A stretch of DNA of 64,000 nucleotides, from NCBI GenBank assembly GCA_018105865.1, contig CM030863.1:2571101-2635100 (forward strand). Direction: 5' to 3'. This document shows, one piece after another, positions 40,041-51,115 of the stretch. This DNA is from Metaphire vulgaris (Eukaryota > Annelida > Clitellata > Crassiclitellata > Megascolecidae). The notes under the pieces are model-generated. The model saw nothing but the letters and a program-made list of their open reading frames with translations, was not told the origin of the DNA and ran no database searches. Every line of letters starts with the position of its first letter. Position 1 is the first letter of the stretch. The position numbers were made by a program, and so were the translations under genes.

Positions 40041-41085
40041 GCTACTACTGTTGCTGCTGGTACAATCATCACCATAGATGTAAAAACATAAATTTTAAAA
40101 TAAAAACATGAAAAACATGTTTTTTATAAAAAAATAAAAAACATTAAAAAACATTGGCTTAAAAAACATTGGCCTCGTTTACAGACCTTTATTGACCATC
40201 CAACCATGCATTACATTCGACACATATTAATGAAGTAATTCAATTGAACGATCTACAACTCAGTCAGTCGTTACACAAATGAAATATGATTTTTAAAAGT
40301 ATCCAATACTACTGTATTGTGAGGTGTAGAACACTTGAACATCTAGAAGCCCTGATAGGCGTTATAGAACCTTTGACCCTCGGACCTCGAGAACATTCTC
40401 ACGAGCGCCTTAACGAAAGCTGAAACACCTTCGACCCACGAAGTGACCGGGTCAGGGATGGCTTCTATCAGATGACCGCACCAACATTCCGAACGATAAC
40501 CCTAACCCTAACCCTTCCTCAGTGCAGCCGATGACACCAACTGTCGAACACTAATTATTTCCGCATGAAGAATTCCTTGGATTCTGCGAACGAAGAAATA
40601 GTCGGTGTTGGAGTTGCCGGAAGATAAATCACCCCAGCTCAAATTCCACAGCTCCAACATTGGAAATAGTGAACCAGCGAACCAAATCCAAGCAGAATAA
40701 TTAAAACGTATCCCTTCAGAAATTGATAGGCAGGCAATAAGATACAGAAAATAAAAACATATGAAAAACATTAAAAACATGTTTTTAAGAAAAATAAAAA
40801 CATAAAAACGTTTTTTACATCTATGATCATCACTGTTAGATAAGCTATCACTATTGCTACTGCTACTACTACTATTGATATTTTCTATAATATTATGATT
40901 AGTATTATTATCGTTACTACTGTATATTATTATTAATATTGCAGTCAGGCGGTAGTGACAGAATGGAGTCGGAGTTGGAGAAGTTGGTTCAAACCAAGAG
41001 GAGTTCGAACCCGTATCTGGCAGGAGAGAAGTTGCGAACCGTCGCTAAGAAAGGATTGTCAAAAGGCAAACTACTTGAAAACTGA
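33755..41085 (+). CDS. SCG5: 7B2 / secretogranin V-like neuroendocrine chaperone (6 exons)
   Basis: Exons 33755-34133, 35778-35894, 36563-36691, 38531-38748, 39515-39586, 40945-41085. Phases 1,1,1,0,0 match throughout; about 351 residues, longer than vertebrate 7B2 (about 210). Residues 1-22 form a signal peptide (MTTHLLTLSAVLLVVGASLV). An Asp-rich stretch (seven D) is in exon 1. Exon 3 has GEGKQHLAPDG and the hallmark PPNPCP. Exon 4 has DTAEEQKAW, matching the DTAEF region of 7B2. The C-terminus holds two PC2-inhibitor-like motifs: NPFAGGQKRQSLVAKK in exon 5 and NPYLAGEKLRTVAKK in exon 6. RVKR at the exon 5 end and QTKR before the second motif are possible furin-type sites. 7B2 chaperones and inhibits prohormone convertase 2 in the regulated secretory pathway. 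AATAAA at 41230-41235. Confidence 0.88.
34196..34276. repeat. (AAT)n microsatellite
   Basis: AAT tract immediately downstream of the first 7B2 donor, in intron 1. Confidence 0.9.
34302..35010 (-). mobile_element. CR1/L2-like LINE, RT C-terminus and 3' tail
   Basis: The minus strand encodes LKSLRWLKISERIQYK, then APELWNSIPASLR and FRSKLKTFLFQKSF, the usual end of CR1/L2 reverse transcriptases. It is followed by a tail with GCGCTATATAAATTTACGAG and ACTT-type repeats. Located in intron 1 of the 7B2 gene. Confidence 0.85.
35200..35715 (+). mobile_element. RTE-like LINE 3' fragment with nested MITE
   Basis: GENIRGRPRKEWIDNIK at 35250-35308 is continued after the MITE and an AT tract by DRDEWRRRIQLV (35638-35673). 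Both are terminal motifs of RTE-type reverse transcriptases. A MITE (35318-35564) and (AT)n (35575-35616) interrupt it. Confidence 0.75.
35318..35564. mobile_element. hAT-like MITE (CAGAGCCGTAATTAGGG), perfect TSD CGAAACAT
   Basis: Termini CAGAGCCGTAATTAGGG / CCCTAGTTACGGCTCTG (one interior base unmatched), flanked by CGAAACAT at 35310-35317 and 35565-35572. Inserted into a LINE fragment in intron 1 of 7B2. Confidence 0.88.
36290..36520 (+). mobile_element. CR1/L2-like LINE 3' end
   Basis: Plus strand reads FLSKLKSFLFTKSFPP then stop, followed by the GCGCTATAGAAATTTACGAG tail. It ends about 40 bp before 7B2 exon 3. Confidence 0.75.
38802..38881. mobile_element. 80-bp TTAA-bounded piggyBac-like mini-element, copy 2
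   Basis: Starts TTAACCCCTTAACTGGGG and ends GGTTAATGGGTTAA; same length and nearly the same sequence as 6573-6652. It lies 53 bp beyond the exon 4 donor of 7B2. Confidence 0.65.
39682..40045. repeat. (ACT)n compound microsatellite
   Basis: ACT/ACC/GCC tract in intron 5 of the 7B2 gene. The Thr-, Tyr- and Ser-rich open frames are artefacts. Confidence 0.95.
40073..40825. mobile_element. 753-bp hAT-like element, perfect TSD ATCATCAC
   Basis: Termini CATAGATGTAAAAAC / GTTTTTTACATCTATG, flanked by ATCATCAC at 40065-40072 and 40826-40833. Subterminal AAAAACAT repeats on both sides. The interior is unrelated to other elements here and includes TAACCCTAACCCTAACCC (about 40497-40515). No transposase ORF, so non-autonomous. 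In intron 5 of 7B2. Confidence 0.85.
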
Positions 41086-41239
41086 AATCCTTCTTATCAC
41101 ATTCGATCGCCGCACAAATCTAGAATTAGTTCTCCGGGCGTGGACTTCTCAAAATTGTTTCAAATTGAACGAAATTGTTACCTGTTTTGAGTCATTTGTC
41201 TGATCTGTTTGGTCTCTGCTTATTTTAGAAATAAATGAT

Positions 41240-42949
41240 CAACCTTAGTTTCTGTATCTCATTGGCATGGAGTTGTTAATCTACAGAAAGTTAATCTACA
41301 TAGAAAGTTTCATTTGTACGTTCACTGAATGGTGCGTGGACATTTCTTGCTGAAATAGTCTCATCTTGTTGATTTTCTGAAGCTGGTTCAGTGTTCCGTG
41401 ATATTGTAGTAGGGTTTAATTTAATGGGACCATGCTTAATATATACAGGGTGTGCCAATAAATCCCGTTCGAGTTTGAAACGATGTAACTTTCTTAATAT
41501 TTAAGTTAAGAAAGAAATAAAAATACGAAAGTTGAGAAGATTTACTCGAGAATTCGAAAAATCTAACGCAATTAACATTGCTCTAACAAATGACGAAGAA
41601 AAACTGTAACAAACGGGTAGACCCGAAATTCACGTCATTACAACATTAACATACGATGCGTCACGTAATCGCTTAAAACAAAGTTTGCTACAGACTACGG
41701 AAGGTAGTCTTAGTCCAAACGATGCTCAATGTGTCCCCCTTTAGCCCGAATAACCCGTAAAATTCTGCTTATTATTTTCGCGTATTTCTAGAAAAATGAC
41801 ACGTGTTATGAAAATGAACCACTGTTCAATTTTCAGGATGCGCATAATGAGACGTCTGTTCACAAGCATGCATTCTGTCGGCTGCTTGTTATCACATAAT
41901 GGGGACTGGGGTACGAAGATTCTTGAGGATTTGATTTTTCACCAATTCAAAAGAGGTTTTGAAGTATTGGCTAATGTAAGCGTTGTGTGTAGTGTGTGCG
42001 CGCGTGCAGTGGCGTCGACAGGAATTTTCGGTTGGGGGGGCAAAAGGGGCTAGCGTGTTAGATTCTTTACCTCCTCATCCCTCTGTACAGAAAACTTTCT
42101 CACCGGATTTGCGCGAATCTGGTAGGTGATCTGGGGCAGGTTGGGGGAGAGCAGTTGCCCCCATTTGCCCCCCCGCGTGGCAACGCTAATGCTAGAACGC
42201 CTCCACCATGACAACCTCCGTCAATCCATAATGCTAATAATGCACAGGATTTTTGCAAATTCAACCGCATTTTTGAAACTTACTCCTTCCTGTTAGAGAT
42301 CGATTTCAAGTATCATATTGAGCGACTATCTTTAGCATCTTGTAGCAAATCGATATCAATCGCTATTGCAGACTTAGGCCATCGTCTTCTGTATTTAGAA
42401 CGTCTCCTCCTTGACAACCCCCGTCATTCCATAATGATAGGCCTAATAATGCATAGGATTTGTGCAAATCCAACCGCATTTTTGAAACTTACTTCCTCTT
42501 GTTAGATATCGATTTCTTTAATACCATATTGAGCGACTATCTTTAGCATCCTATAATATTGATGATGTCAAACGCTATTTTGACAAACTTAGACCACCTT
42601 CTTTTAATATTTAGAAAACTGCAGAAGTATGTTTAATAAAATTAGTGAAATTAAATTTTTAACTGACTAGCGTAGTATAATTCCTTACCCTCCCTCCTCC
42701 ATTTTGAACTCACAATTTTTCGTGGCATTTCCTTGATCTAGAATCAAAGTAATTTTGAACACAAAGATGGGGACACAAGAAAATGTGGATTAAATTCATT
42801 TCAAATAAATGTTTGAGGGGAGTTGGTTTTTTGATTCAAAATTCAATTAATTTCATCATAATATCGCTAAGATACTTGAAACTCCTGAATTTGGATCTTT
42901 TGCGCAGTACTTGTTCTTAAAACGTACAACTAGATAAAATTAAAAATAT
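41240..42949. other. Intergenic, repeat relics
   Basis: 41449-41790 begins ACAGGGTGTGCCAATAAATCC, a mariner-like end without a found partner. 42010-42190 is a CAGTGGCGTCG-type MITE fragment. 42290-42600 has two related copies of a block around ATTGAGCGACTATCTTTAGCAT (third copy 46090-46140). 42712-42830 is a satellite unit like 1-1380. No gene seen. Confidence 0.55.
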
Positions 42950-45900
42950 CTCAATGATATGCATATATAAACCACCTGGAACTGCTATTGGAAAAATTTA
43001 ATGCTGAACTTGAATCACTAATAAACAATAAAGCTCTTAATAAAAATGTCATTCTAATGGCGAGATTTCAACATTAATTTACTCAAAGTTGGAAATCATG
43101 AACCGACTGCTGAATTTAATAATATGATGATAACAAATAAATTTATGACCCATGATAAAAAATCGTTGAGCCCACTAGAATAACGCCTTTTAGCTAAAAC
43201 TCTTATAGATAATTTTTTGCAAAGATAAATTTCTATTTAGACAAAGGTGAAATCATCTATTTTCTCAATACTTTGGCCTCCAGCCATTTTCCAATAATTT
43301 TATCTTTTGACTTAAAACCTGATAGGAAATTACCTATATCAACTCCAAATTATCAACAAAAATTGACTCTACCAATAAAAGTTACTTTCTAGAAAAAATT
43401 AAAATGGCTGATTGAGAGTCAAAGTTAAGCAACTGCCTGTAGTGTTCAAAAAATAAACCTGACAAATGTATGCATGCTTTGTCACTTTCATTTTTCAGAA
43501 ATCTTTTATTTCACTATAATGAATCTTTCCCTATTATATCTATTACATCTGCCAACAAATTTAAAATGCCCTGGACTGACCTCAGCTTTACTTAAGTCAG
43601 TAAAAATGTCTAAAACTAGTTTGTATAAACATTATCTAAAAATCCAACTTCAGTAAAATAAGAATGCTTTTAATAAATTCAATAACAAATTTAAAACAAT
43701 AATGAAAAAAAATTGCTAAAAAACCTTATTACTTGTCCAACTTTTTAACTCTAAGAATACAAACTCAATATTTGGAAATCCATAAACAATATTTTAAATA
43801 ATAAAAATAGTGTAAAAACTATTTTTTCTCTTAAACCACTGGAGGCATTTTGGGCTGTCACTAACACAAGTCCCAGTACATATATACCAGGCAATAGATT
43901 TAATGATTACTTTGTAAATGTTGGGCTACTTTTAGCAGACATTGCAAATCAAAAATCGAACTCAACCAACTCTGAGAAATGAAATCACCTAATGAATATC
44001 TTACAAATAATCTGGAAATTATATACTTTTCAAATTTTTTGAATGAGCAGAGATGAAATTAAAGATATCTTTAAAAATTTTAAACATAAAAACTCTTCAG
44101 GATGGGTCATAACATTAACCAAAAACTTTTAGTCGCCAAATGTGCAGAATTCATAACTGAAATTCTTTCTGATATTGTAACCTCTTCTTTCGCTAACAAC
44201 TTTATTGTCCCTGATGACCGTAAAATAGTGAAAATCACTCCAATATATAAATCAGGTACAAAGTCTCAGTGAATCTAATTATATCCAATCTGATAATCAC
44301 CTATTTTCTCAAAAATCTTTGAAAAGGCTATGTTTATCAGATTAATCAAATATTTGAATAAATATAATATGTTATCTGACTTCCAATTTGCGTTTTAGAC
44401 CAAATAACTCTAACATATATGCCCATTTTAGACTTAATAGATGGTGTAACATCAAACTTTCTGAATCTCACAACCACTCAATAGGTATTTTTCTAGACTT
44501 AAAAAAGCATTTGATGTAATAGATCATAAAATATTACTACTAAAACTTGAATACTATGGAATTAAAGGTCTATCTCTAACTTGGTTTTCTAACTACCTAA
44601 CTAAGTAGTAAACAATTTACTAGGTTAAACTCCCAAAATTCTGACATCAAACTTTCAAATATGGAGCGGCGGGCTAAGGATCTATTTAGGACCTCTTCTC
44701 TTCTTAATTTTTATTAATGATTTACCTAATACATCAACAGCTATTCAAATTTTTATTGTTGGATGATGACACTAACTTATTGCTGGCAATAAAAACTTTC
44801 ATCATTTGGTTATGACCTTGTCAATTCTGAATTATTAAAAATAATGAATTGGTTTAAAATAAACAAACTAGCTCTTAATCTTGAAAAATTGGATTTGATG
44901 CATTCCATCTAAAATCTCATTTGTACAATCTTGATCCAATAAAGATAGATGGCACTACCTTAACGAAATCTTCTGTAAAATTCCTAGGAGTAAAACCACT
45001 GATCAGCACCTAAACTGGAAAGAACAGTCAAATGAACTTTCAAATAAAATAGTAAAAAAAATCTCAATATAATTAGACACATTAAAGATATGATTGACTT
45101 TTCTGCTCCAGGCAACTCTATTTGTTCTTATTCATTCATATCTAACCTAGGATGCAATATAATTTGGGCAAACCTTATAAATCAACTGGTGGCAAAATCC
45201 AAATTCTGCCAAAATAAAGCAATTTGCTAATATTTAAAGAAAAGAATTATACTAATACAACCAATCTATTTAATAAATATAATATTTTAAAAATTGAAAA
45301 TATATATAAACAGCAAACTGCCTTATTTATATTTCAATATCTACATAACCTTTTACCCAATATTTTCTATGCAAACAAATTCTTTGATATTCTAAACATT
45401 AAATGTAAACCCAATCTCAGAAATAGTAATAATATCTATCTTCAATATGCATCTACTAATGCCAGATTATTTACTAACAAATTTTCTGGACCTAGAATTT
45501 GGAATAGCCTTCCCTCCTGATCTAAAAATCTAAACCAATTAACCTCATTTAAAACTAACTTAAAAAATATTTCTTTTAAAATGGCAAACTTAATTTTCTC
45601 TTGGCTAAAATTATTTAATATTGACTCAAATTCTCAATTATGATCACTATATACCTTTATTATACATTAAAATGTTGGACTACATTTTATACAATCAATA
45701 TGACTATATGTACTATCTGTGGTTACTTTCATCCAATAAAACTAAATCACTTCCTACTTGATCCTAAATAATTCCTAATTTCCATCATTTAAAGACTTTT
45801 ATATGTCATATTATTACAAACTTTGAGGTTGGCCAATTGTCAAGGATACAAAACCTCAGGACATCATAGAAATATGAAAAAAGTCCTTTTTTTCTCAGCA

Positions 45901-46046
45901 ACAATTTCTGTACTATGAGTTTGAAACATTATTCTTTAAAGTATGTACAAGCAAATGGACTTTCATGTATTATATTTTAATAGTTTAATTAACTTAAGCT
46001 TGTCTTTTTCTTGATTTGTACTCATCAGTATGTTGAAAAAATAAAC

Positions 46047-46078
<32 letters not shown>

Positions 46079-46080
46079 CA
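42950..46080 (+). mobile_element. Degraded CR1/L2-like LINE with (TGAT)n tail
   Basis: Order of remnants: an endonuclease piece (DFNINLLKVGNHEPTAEFNN frame near 43060), RT blocks GIFLDLKKAFDVIDHKILL (near 44490) and GPLLFLIFINDLPN (near 44690), a DDTNLL active-site relic (near 44765), and C-terminal KFSGPRIWNSLPS (45475-45520). It ends in TTGATTGATTGATTG at 46050-46078, the microsatellite tail typical of CR1/L2. Many stops and frameshifts; dead. Confidence 0.85.
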
Positions 46081-46578
46081 GAGGTCGATTTCAAGTACCA
46101 TATTGAGCGACTATCTTTAGCATCCTTTAATACATTGATGTCAAACGCTACTGGCGTTCACGGACAGTTCCGAGAACCACCGAACTGTATTTAGTCCTTC
46201 TGGCGTCGTTCAACCTCCAGCCGTTTTTGAGTCGACACTGGGCAAAAGGGACTAGCGTGTCAGATTCCTGTCCCTTGCTCAGATTTTTCTCCATTTTGGC
46301 TCACAATTTTTGATTCTAGCATTTATATAGCCCCTGATCTAGAATCAAAGCATACAGAATATATTTCTTACTCTATAGTACGGTTTTACTAATGGAGATG
46401 GGGACACAAGAAAATGTAATTGAATAACATTTCAATATGCTCTTAATGAATGTTTGCATATCTATTTGATTGTTAATAGTACTACTAAGGCGTAAATGTG
46501 GATGAACCCTCTGTTAGAGTATCAGTATTACATCTGAATTTCATCAGAATATCGGGGCTGAAGATACTGCATGCTTGC
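46081..46578. repeat. Exon-like duplicate and satellite relic after the LINE
   Basis: 46148-46300 is a decayed copy of 47316-47475. 46290-46460 carries the satellite block GGGGACACAAGAAAATG. The same sequence types stand left of the LINE, so the LINE sits inside a small local duplication. Confidence 0.5.
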
Positions 46579-47276
46579 CTATAGGCTTATACACCTCGCC
46601 GCCGTAGTGCGTGGATGACTATGGCGCAGTTCTCCGTTCTTTCGGAACGGTGTCAAACAGGGTTTCAATTTTATAATATTTGTGTGGTCTATTAAACCTG
46701 TGAATCTGTGATACAAGAAACCAGCTATCTTAAGACCCTTCTTAGCGCTCGATCGACTTTTTAGGCATATGACGGATAATAGATTTCTGAAAGACTTTGT
46801 ATAATCAGTGGCGTCTGCCACCGGATGACTTTTCGGTTGGGGGCAAAGCACCCCAGAATAGCACCCCCAAATTCAATCTTCCAATCCCATTTCCTTGACC
46901 CCCCACAAAAACTTTCTCACCGGTACAACAGCACTAGTAAAATGTAGTAAAAAAATTTGATGACGAATGATCAAAAATCGTTGAGTCAGTTGATGATGAT
47001 GATGATGATGACGCTACTAGTAGGCCTAGCTAACAACGTGTCTATGGAATCTAACCTCGAATTGTTTGCAAAGAAAACTACGAAGTACTTGTATGAGATA
47101 CCGTGTATAAGTGCAGTGTGTGAAGTTTTCTTGACTTTGGCCTTCAGCCACGAATATTGCGCTATATAAATTGACACTTTAACATACCATGGTATAGCGC
47201 TATATAAATTTCCGAGATTTTACTTACTTACTTTCTTATTTAATGGCAGCGGTGCCAATGGCAACGCGTGGTGACA

Positions 47277-47479
47277 ATGGCGACGTTTTCGGAGGATTTC
47301 GGGATCAGCGAAGAGCGACTGGCGTTCACGGACAGTTCCGAGAACGACCGAACGGTGGCGAAGTCCTTCTGGCAGTCGTTCAACCTCCAGCCGTACATGG
47401 AGTCGACACTGACATGCTGCCACGCGAAACAGCGTCTCCCAATATGCTGTCAGTTGCTCAGATTTTTCTAGCGCCATTA
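47277..47479 (+). CDS. Candidate coding exon, unknown (MATFSEDFGISEE...)
   Basis: GC-rich against its surroundings. The frame from ATG at 47277 reads MATFSEDFGISEERLAF then NDRTVAKSFWQSFNLQPYMES before Cys-rich sequence and stop. It looks coding in composition and charge. I found no convincing donor and no family. A decayed second copy lies at 46148-46300. It may be part of a gene with 49589-49747 or 50322-50546; phases do not prove it. Confidence 0.3.
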
Positions 47480-48152
47480 TAGCCGTGCCTATTGGATATA
47501 GTAGTAACATTTATGTAGCCCTTCCTCTTACGATAGCAGTACTGTTTTAATATTGAAGCTTTGTCACATAATTGTTTACTACTGTTGTTGCTGCTGCTAA
47601 TACGATACTTGTAATCTGTATAACACTACAATATGCTGTTAATTAACAATATGTTAGTTGTTTTGATTGTTATAGCGCCACGTGTGTGTAATGTAATATA
47701 ATAGTAACTGTAAGATGTATTGATTTATCAGTATTACATCTAAAATTGCTCATAACAACCCAGGCCGTTCAATAAAAAATTCTCCTGGGTTTTGCACAAA
47801 TTCCATGACCAGCCAAGCTTGGATGAGTGATCAATGTAGGTTTTGTACAGGGATTCGAGATCATGTATCATGAACAGGGATATTTTTCTGAAAACTGTCC
47901 AGTAGCTAACATTTTCTTTCCAATCTGAGAACAGATGTCCCATATTTTTGCTTGTCAGACTTTTTGATGACTTGACTTGAACAGGGAAACACCCCAGAAT
48001 ATACCAACACCCCTAAATTGATAATCCTACCCTGATCTTGAAAAATCGCATTTCCATTGACTTGAAATGGACAATAATTATTACAAGTTCTGGTGGCACT
48101 TTAACCTAATGAATAGTGCATTATGATAAATTTGATGATGAATGATGACAAA

Positions 48153-48201
<49 letters not shown>

Positions 48202-48675
48202 CCTGTAGACAAATCTCCTAGTCTGACCAAATTAGATGTGCATGTCAGCTTTGATGGTGCCCCTTATTCTGTAACCCTGGTTATAGCAATGGTAATGATA
48301 ATGCAACATAATATTATGTTAAAATTTGCACTCTGCAACATATGAAATAATCTATCAGTGTAAGAAATGTCCAATCTTGTACAATCATAATTATTTCCTC
48401 TTTAGAAAATTGCATTAGTATCTTGGATATTTGAATTTGTATCTGGTATATTAATTTTATTCATAGGGAAAGCAGGCTTTGGACAGAGATTCTTTCTCTT
48501 CTCCTGCTTCTTTCTCCCTTTTAATATCGTAATTTTGTACATCAATTTTTAATATATCAAACTATGATCTAATATCAAAATATGAAATATATTTATATTT
48601 GTCTTTACAACTATTTTTCACATATTGAATTGTAATATTAACAATCTTTGGTCTTGATATTGATACTAATAAACT

Positions 48676-48724
<49 letters not shown>

Positions 48725-49279
48725 TTAGATAGATAGATAGATAGATAAATAGATTAGATAGATTGATAGTTGTGCTTGAAGAAAGCCTAAAAGAGCAACA
48801 GCAGGACATTACCATAAAAGTATGTAATGGAAACTAGATCACACTATTTGTTGCATATCAGATCTAATTGGTAATGCATTGTATTATTGCAGCAACATAC
48901 AAGGGCTCAACATGCATCAATAATGATCATTTGTTGCATGGTTAGTATCGCTACAGATTAATCTATCTTTTTATTTTATATTTAGAAGAAATTTTCAAAA
49001 TATTTAGTTACTATTATGAAACCTTATCATCAAAGGTTATTTTGTCTGTGCTTTTGTTCTTCTAAAGTTTGAAAATTTGGATAACTGGATAACTCAACAA
49101 AATTTAATTCTAAATTCTGTTTGACATTTTAACATTTTTTACATTTCCTAAAATAGTATTGGATCACATCTATCTATTGGATCATGTTTAGCTGGGTTTT
49201 GGGTTTGAATCTGCAACCATCAGCAATGTGTACACTAATCACTATACAATCACACTGGCTTGTCTGATTTTCCTTAACA
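47480..49279. other. Intergenic, microsatellites only
   Basis: (GAT)n at 48150-48200 and (GATA)n at 48676-48760. Otherwise AT-rich sequence with no recognisable feature. Confidence 0.6.
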
Positions 49280-49476
49280 CAGTTTTATTCTAGACCTTCT
49301 CTGGGGGGAATCCCCCAAGTTTGAAATTTTCCCAATTTTGTTGTTGACATTTTGGCAAGTAGTATGACCTCCCCAATGTCTGTCCTCCCAATGTCTGTTC
49401 CCCCAGTGGCCCCAAAAAAATTTTTACTTAATGTCCCAACAAATGTCTGATTAGAAGGTGGCTAGAATAAACACTG
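49280..49476. mobile_element. MITE, CAGTGTTTATTCTAG family
   Basis: Termini CAGTTTTATTCTAG / CTAGAATAAACACTG, flanks CCTTAACA / CTTTAACC. Same family as 5840-6030. Confidence 0.7.
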
Positions 49477-49586
49477 CTTTAACCAATTTAGCAATACTGG
49501 AAGCCACACACCATCAATGATTCATTGATACCATCAATGACAATCAATTCAATTTGCATTGTCATGTTGTTGAAACCGTTTGCACA

Positions 49587-49748
49587 GAGCAAAACCAAGA
49601 AGAGTTTCTGAAGAAATTGGCCGAAATGAGGAAACTCGATGAAATAGAAAGAATAGAGAGATATGCATTCATCCGAGAGGCAAATCGGGCTCTGTTAGAA
49701 AGACATCGGCAAATCAGAATTCAGGCAAATCAAATCCGAATAAAATAA
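49587..49748 (+). CDS. Candidate exon, helical Arg/Glu-rich, unknown
   Basis: After an acceptor-like CCGTTTGCACAG the frame reads EQNQEEFLKKLAEMRKL and continues as a charged helix (RIERYAFIREANRALLERH) to a TAA followed by AATAAAA. Could be a terminal exon. No family recognised; no upstream partner proved. Confidence 0.3.
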   Translation, partial: EQNQEEFLKKLAEMRKLDEIERIERYAFIREANRALLERHRQIRIQANQIRIK

Positions 49749-50029
49749 TAAAAAGAGACAGAAGCCATTTTTAAGAGTCATTACCATACTCAGAGTGAAT
49801 TATAATAAATCCGAAGAAAATAATAAAAATAATAATTGAATAAGTTTTACCATACTCAGGCTACTCAGAATTATAATAATTGTAATAATTGTAACAAGTA
49901 ATAATTGAATAAGTTTTACCATACTCAGGCTACTCAGCATTGTAATAATAATTGTAACAAGTATTGAATAATTTGAATAAGTATTATTTAAGTTTTTAAG
50001 TTTTGATTCGCCATTTCCACAATCACCAC

Positions 50030-50145
50030 CTCAATAGTCCATTCCAAATTAGACTACTGCAACTCCCTCTACAATAGGCTTCCAAAGACCTCCATCAAAA
50101 AATTACAATCCATTCAAAATGCACTAACCCGATCGGTAACTAAAT
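50030..50145 (+). mobile_element. CR1/L2-like RT fragment
   Basis: The frame reads SKLDYCNSLYNRLPKTSIKK then LQSIQNALTR, the conserved RT segment before the thumb. Both ends truncated. Confidence 0.75.
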
Positions 50146-50159
50146 CTTTCTTCACATAA

Positions 50160-50295
50160 CCCTGTTTTGCACCCCTAGAAATTTTTTCAACTAACCCTGT
50201 TTTTCACCCCCTAGAAAAAAATTTTCATTTCTTTTGTCACAATACCATGTTTTGCACCCCTCCCCCTGGAAAAATTTCTGTTGATGCCCATGAAT
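50160..50295. mobile_element. Partial MITE of the CATGGGCGTCCG family
   Basis: Repeated TTTTGCACCCCTnGAAAAATTT words and the right end GATGCCCATGAA, as in 57028-57223 and 59900-60107. The left end is missing. Confidence 0.6.
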
Positions 50296-50321
50296 ATTTG
50301 TAGTCCTGTAATTGTTTTTAG

Positions 50322-50546
50322 AAAGAGGATATAGCCTTGAGATGTTCGCCGTGGAAAAAATGTCCGAAACAGAAGAAAGTCCAATTCGCCGAGCCATGCC
50401 CCGATGTCTGCGATCAACAGGAGGACAGCAAGACGATCGCTGAAGAGATGGTACAGGACATAGAGAATTTTGAGAGGAACATACTTGGAATGGATGATGA
50501 CAATGACAGTGTAGATGGATGTAATGAATCAGTATGTCCACACTGA
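50322..50546 (+). CDS. Candidate terminal exon with KKVQFAE (PP1-docking-like) motif
   Basis: An acceptor TGTAATTGTTTTTAG precedes an open frame starting KEDIALRCSPWKKCPKQKK and containing KKVQFAE, then an acidic tail (EEMVQDIENFERNILGMDDD) and stop. K-V-x-F is a form of the RVxF docking motif for protein phosphatase 1, but short motifs are weak evidence. The 80-bp TTAA element follows 9 bp after the stop. Gene identity unknown. Confidence 0.35.
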   Translation, partial: KEDIALRCSPWKKCPKQKKVQFAEPCPDVCDQQEDSKTIAEEMVQDIENFERNILGMDDDNDSVDGCNESVCPH

Positions 50547-50554
50547 TGCATACT

Positions 50555-50634
50555 TTAACCCCTTAACTGGGGATCCCGGATATATCCGTCCATTTTACAC
50601 TGAGTTACAGTTAAATATACAGTTCAGAGGTTAA
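50555..50634. mobile_element. 80-bp TTAA-bounded piggyBac-like mini-element, copy 3
   Basis: Starts TTAACCCCTTAACTGGGG; the right end is decayed (CAGTTCAGAGGTTAA) but TTAA remains. Confidence 0.6.
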
Positions 50635-51040
50635 GACTATTGATCTTACAGACTGCTGATAAAAGTTTTGCTATATAAATGAGAATACAGTGAAAGATTT
50701 GCATATGAGTAACACCCAGAATTTAAACACTCTAGTTAATATGGTTACTGTCAGTTTTGAACGCTTTGACAATGACTTGCTTAACGTTTCTCCTGGTTTA
50801 CAGGCTTTCATTTTAAAATTAGATTTAATCTAGAAATTTGGTATAAATTCCAAGCATATGTACCACAGTTTTGCCATTATCACTCGTTATGCGTTTAAAA
50901 GTTTTGTTAAATGTTGGAGAAAATTTTGCTTAGAATACAAATACTTCTGTTGTTATTTGACACAAGAAAGTAAACAATTTAATCCTTCAAGAATTTAGGC
51001 CCAATGTTATTTGTTCTGTTTCTTGGTCATACAGTGTATA

Positions 51041-51115
51041 CAGGGTGGCACAAAAACGGATTATATTAAATGCAAACCTAAATGTGTCTAGTCCAGTTTT
51101 TTTTGTGCCACCCTG
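51041..51115. mobile_element. 75-bp mariner-like MITE with TA flanks
   Basis: Inverted termini CAGGGTGGCACAAAAA / TTTTTTGTGCCACCCTG flanked by TA on both sides, as expected for Tc1/mariner. Almost entirely terminal repeat. Confidence 0.8.

Noticed and set aside
40508..40780. 90-codon minus frame inside the hAT-like element
   Set aside because: No transposase or other motif; the start lies in the subterminal AAAACAT repeats.
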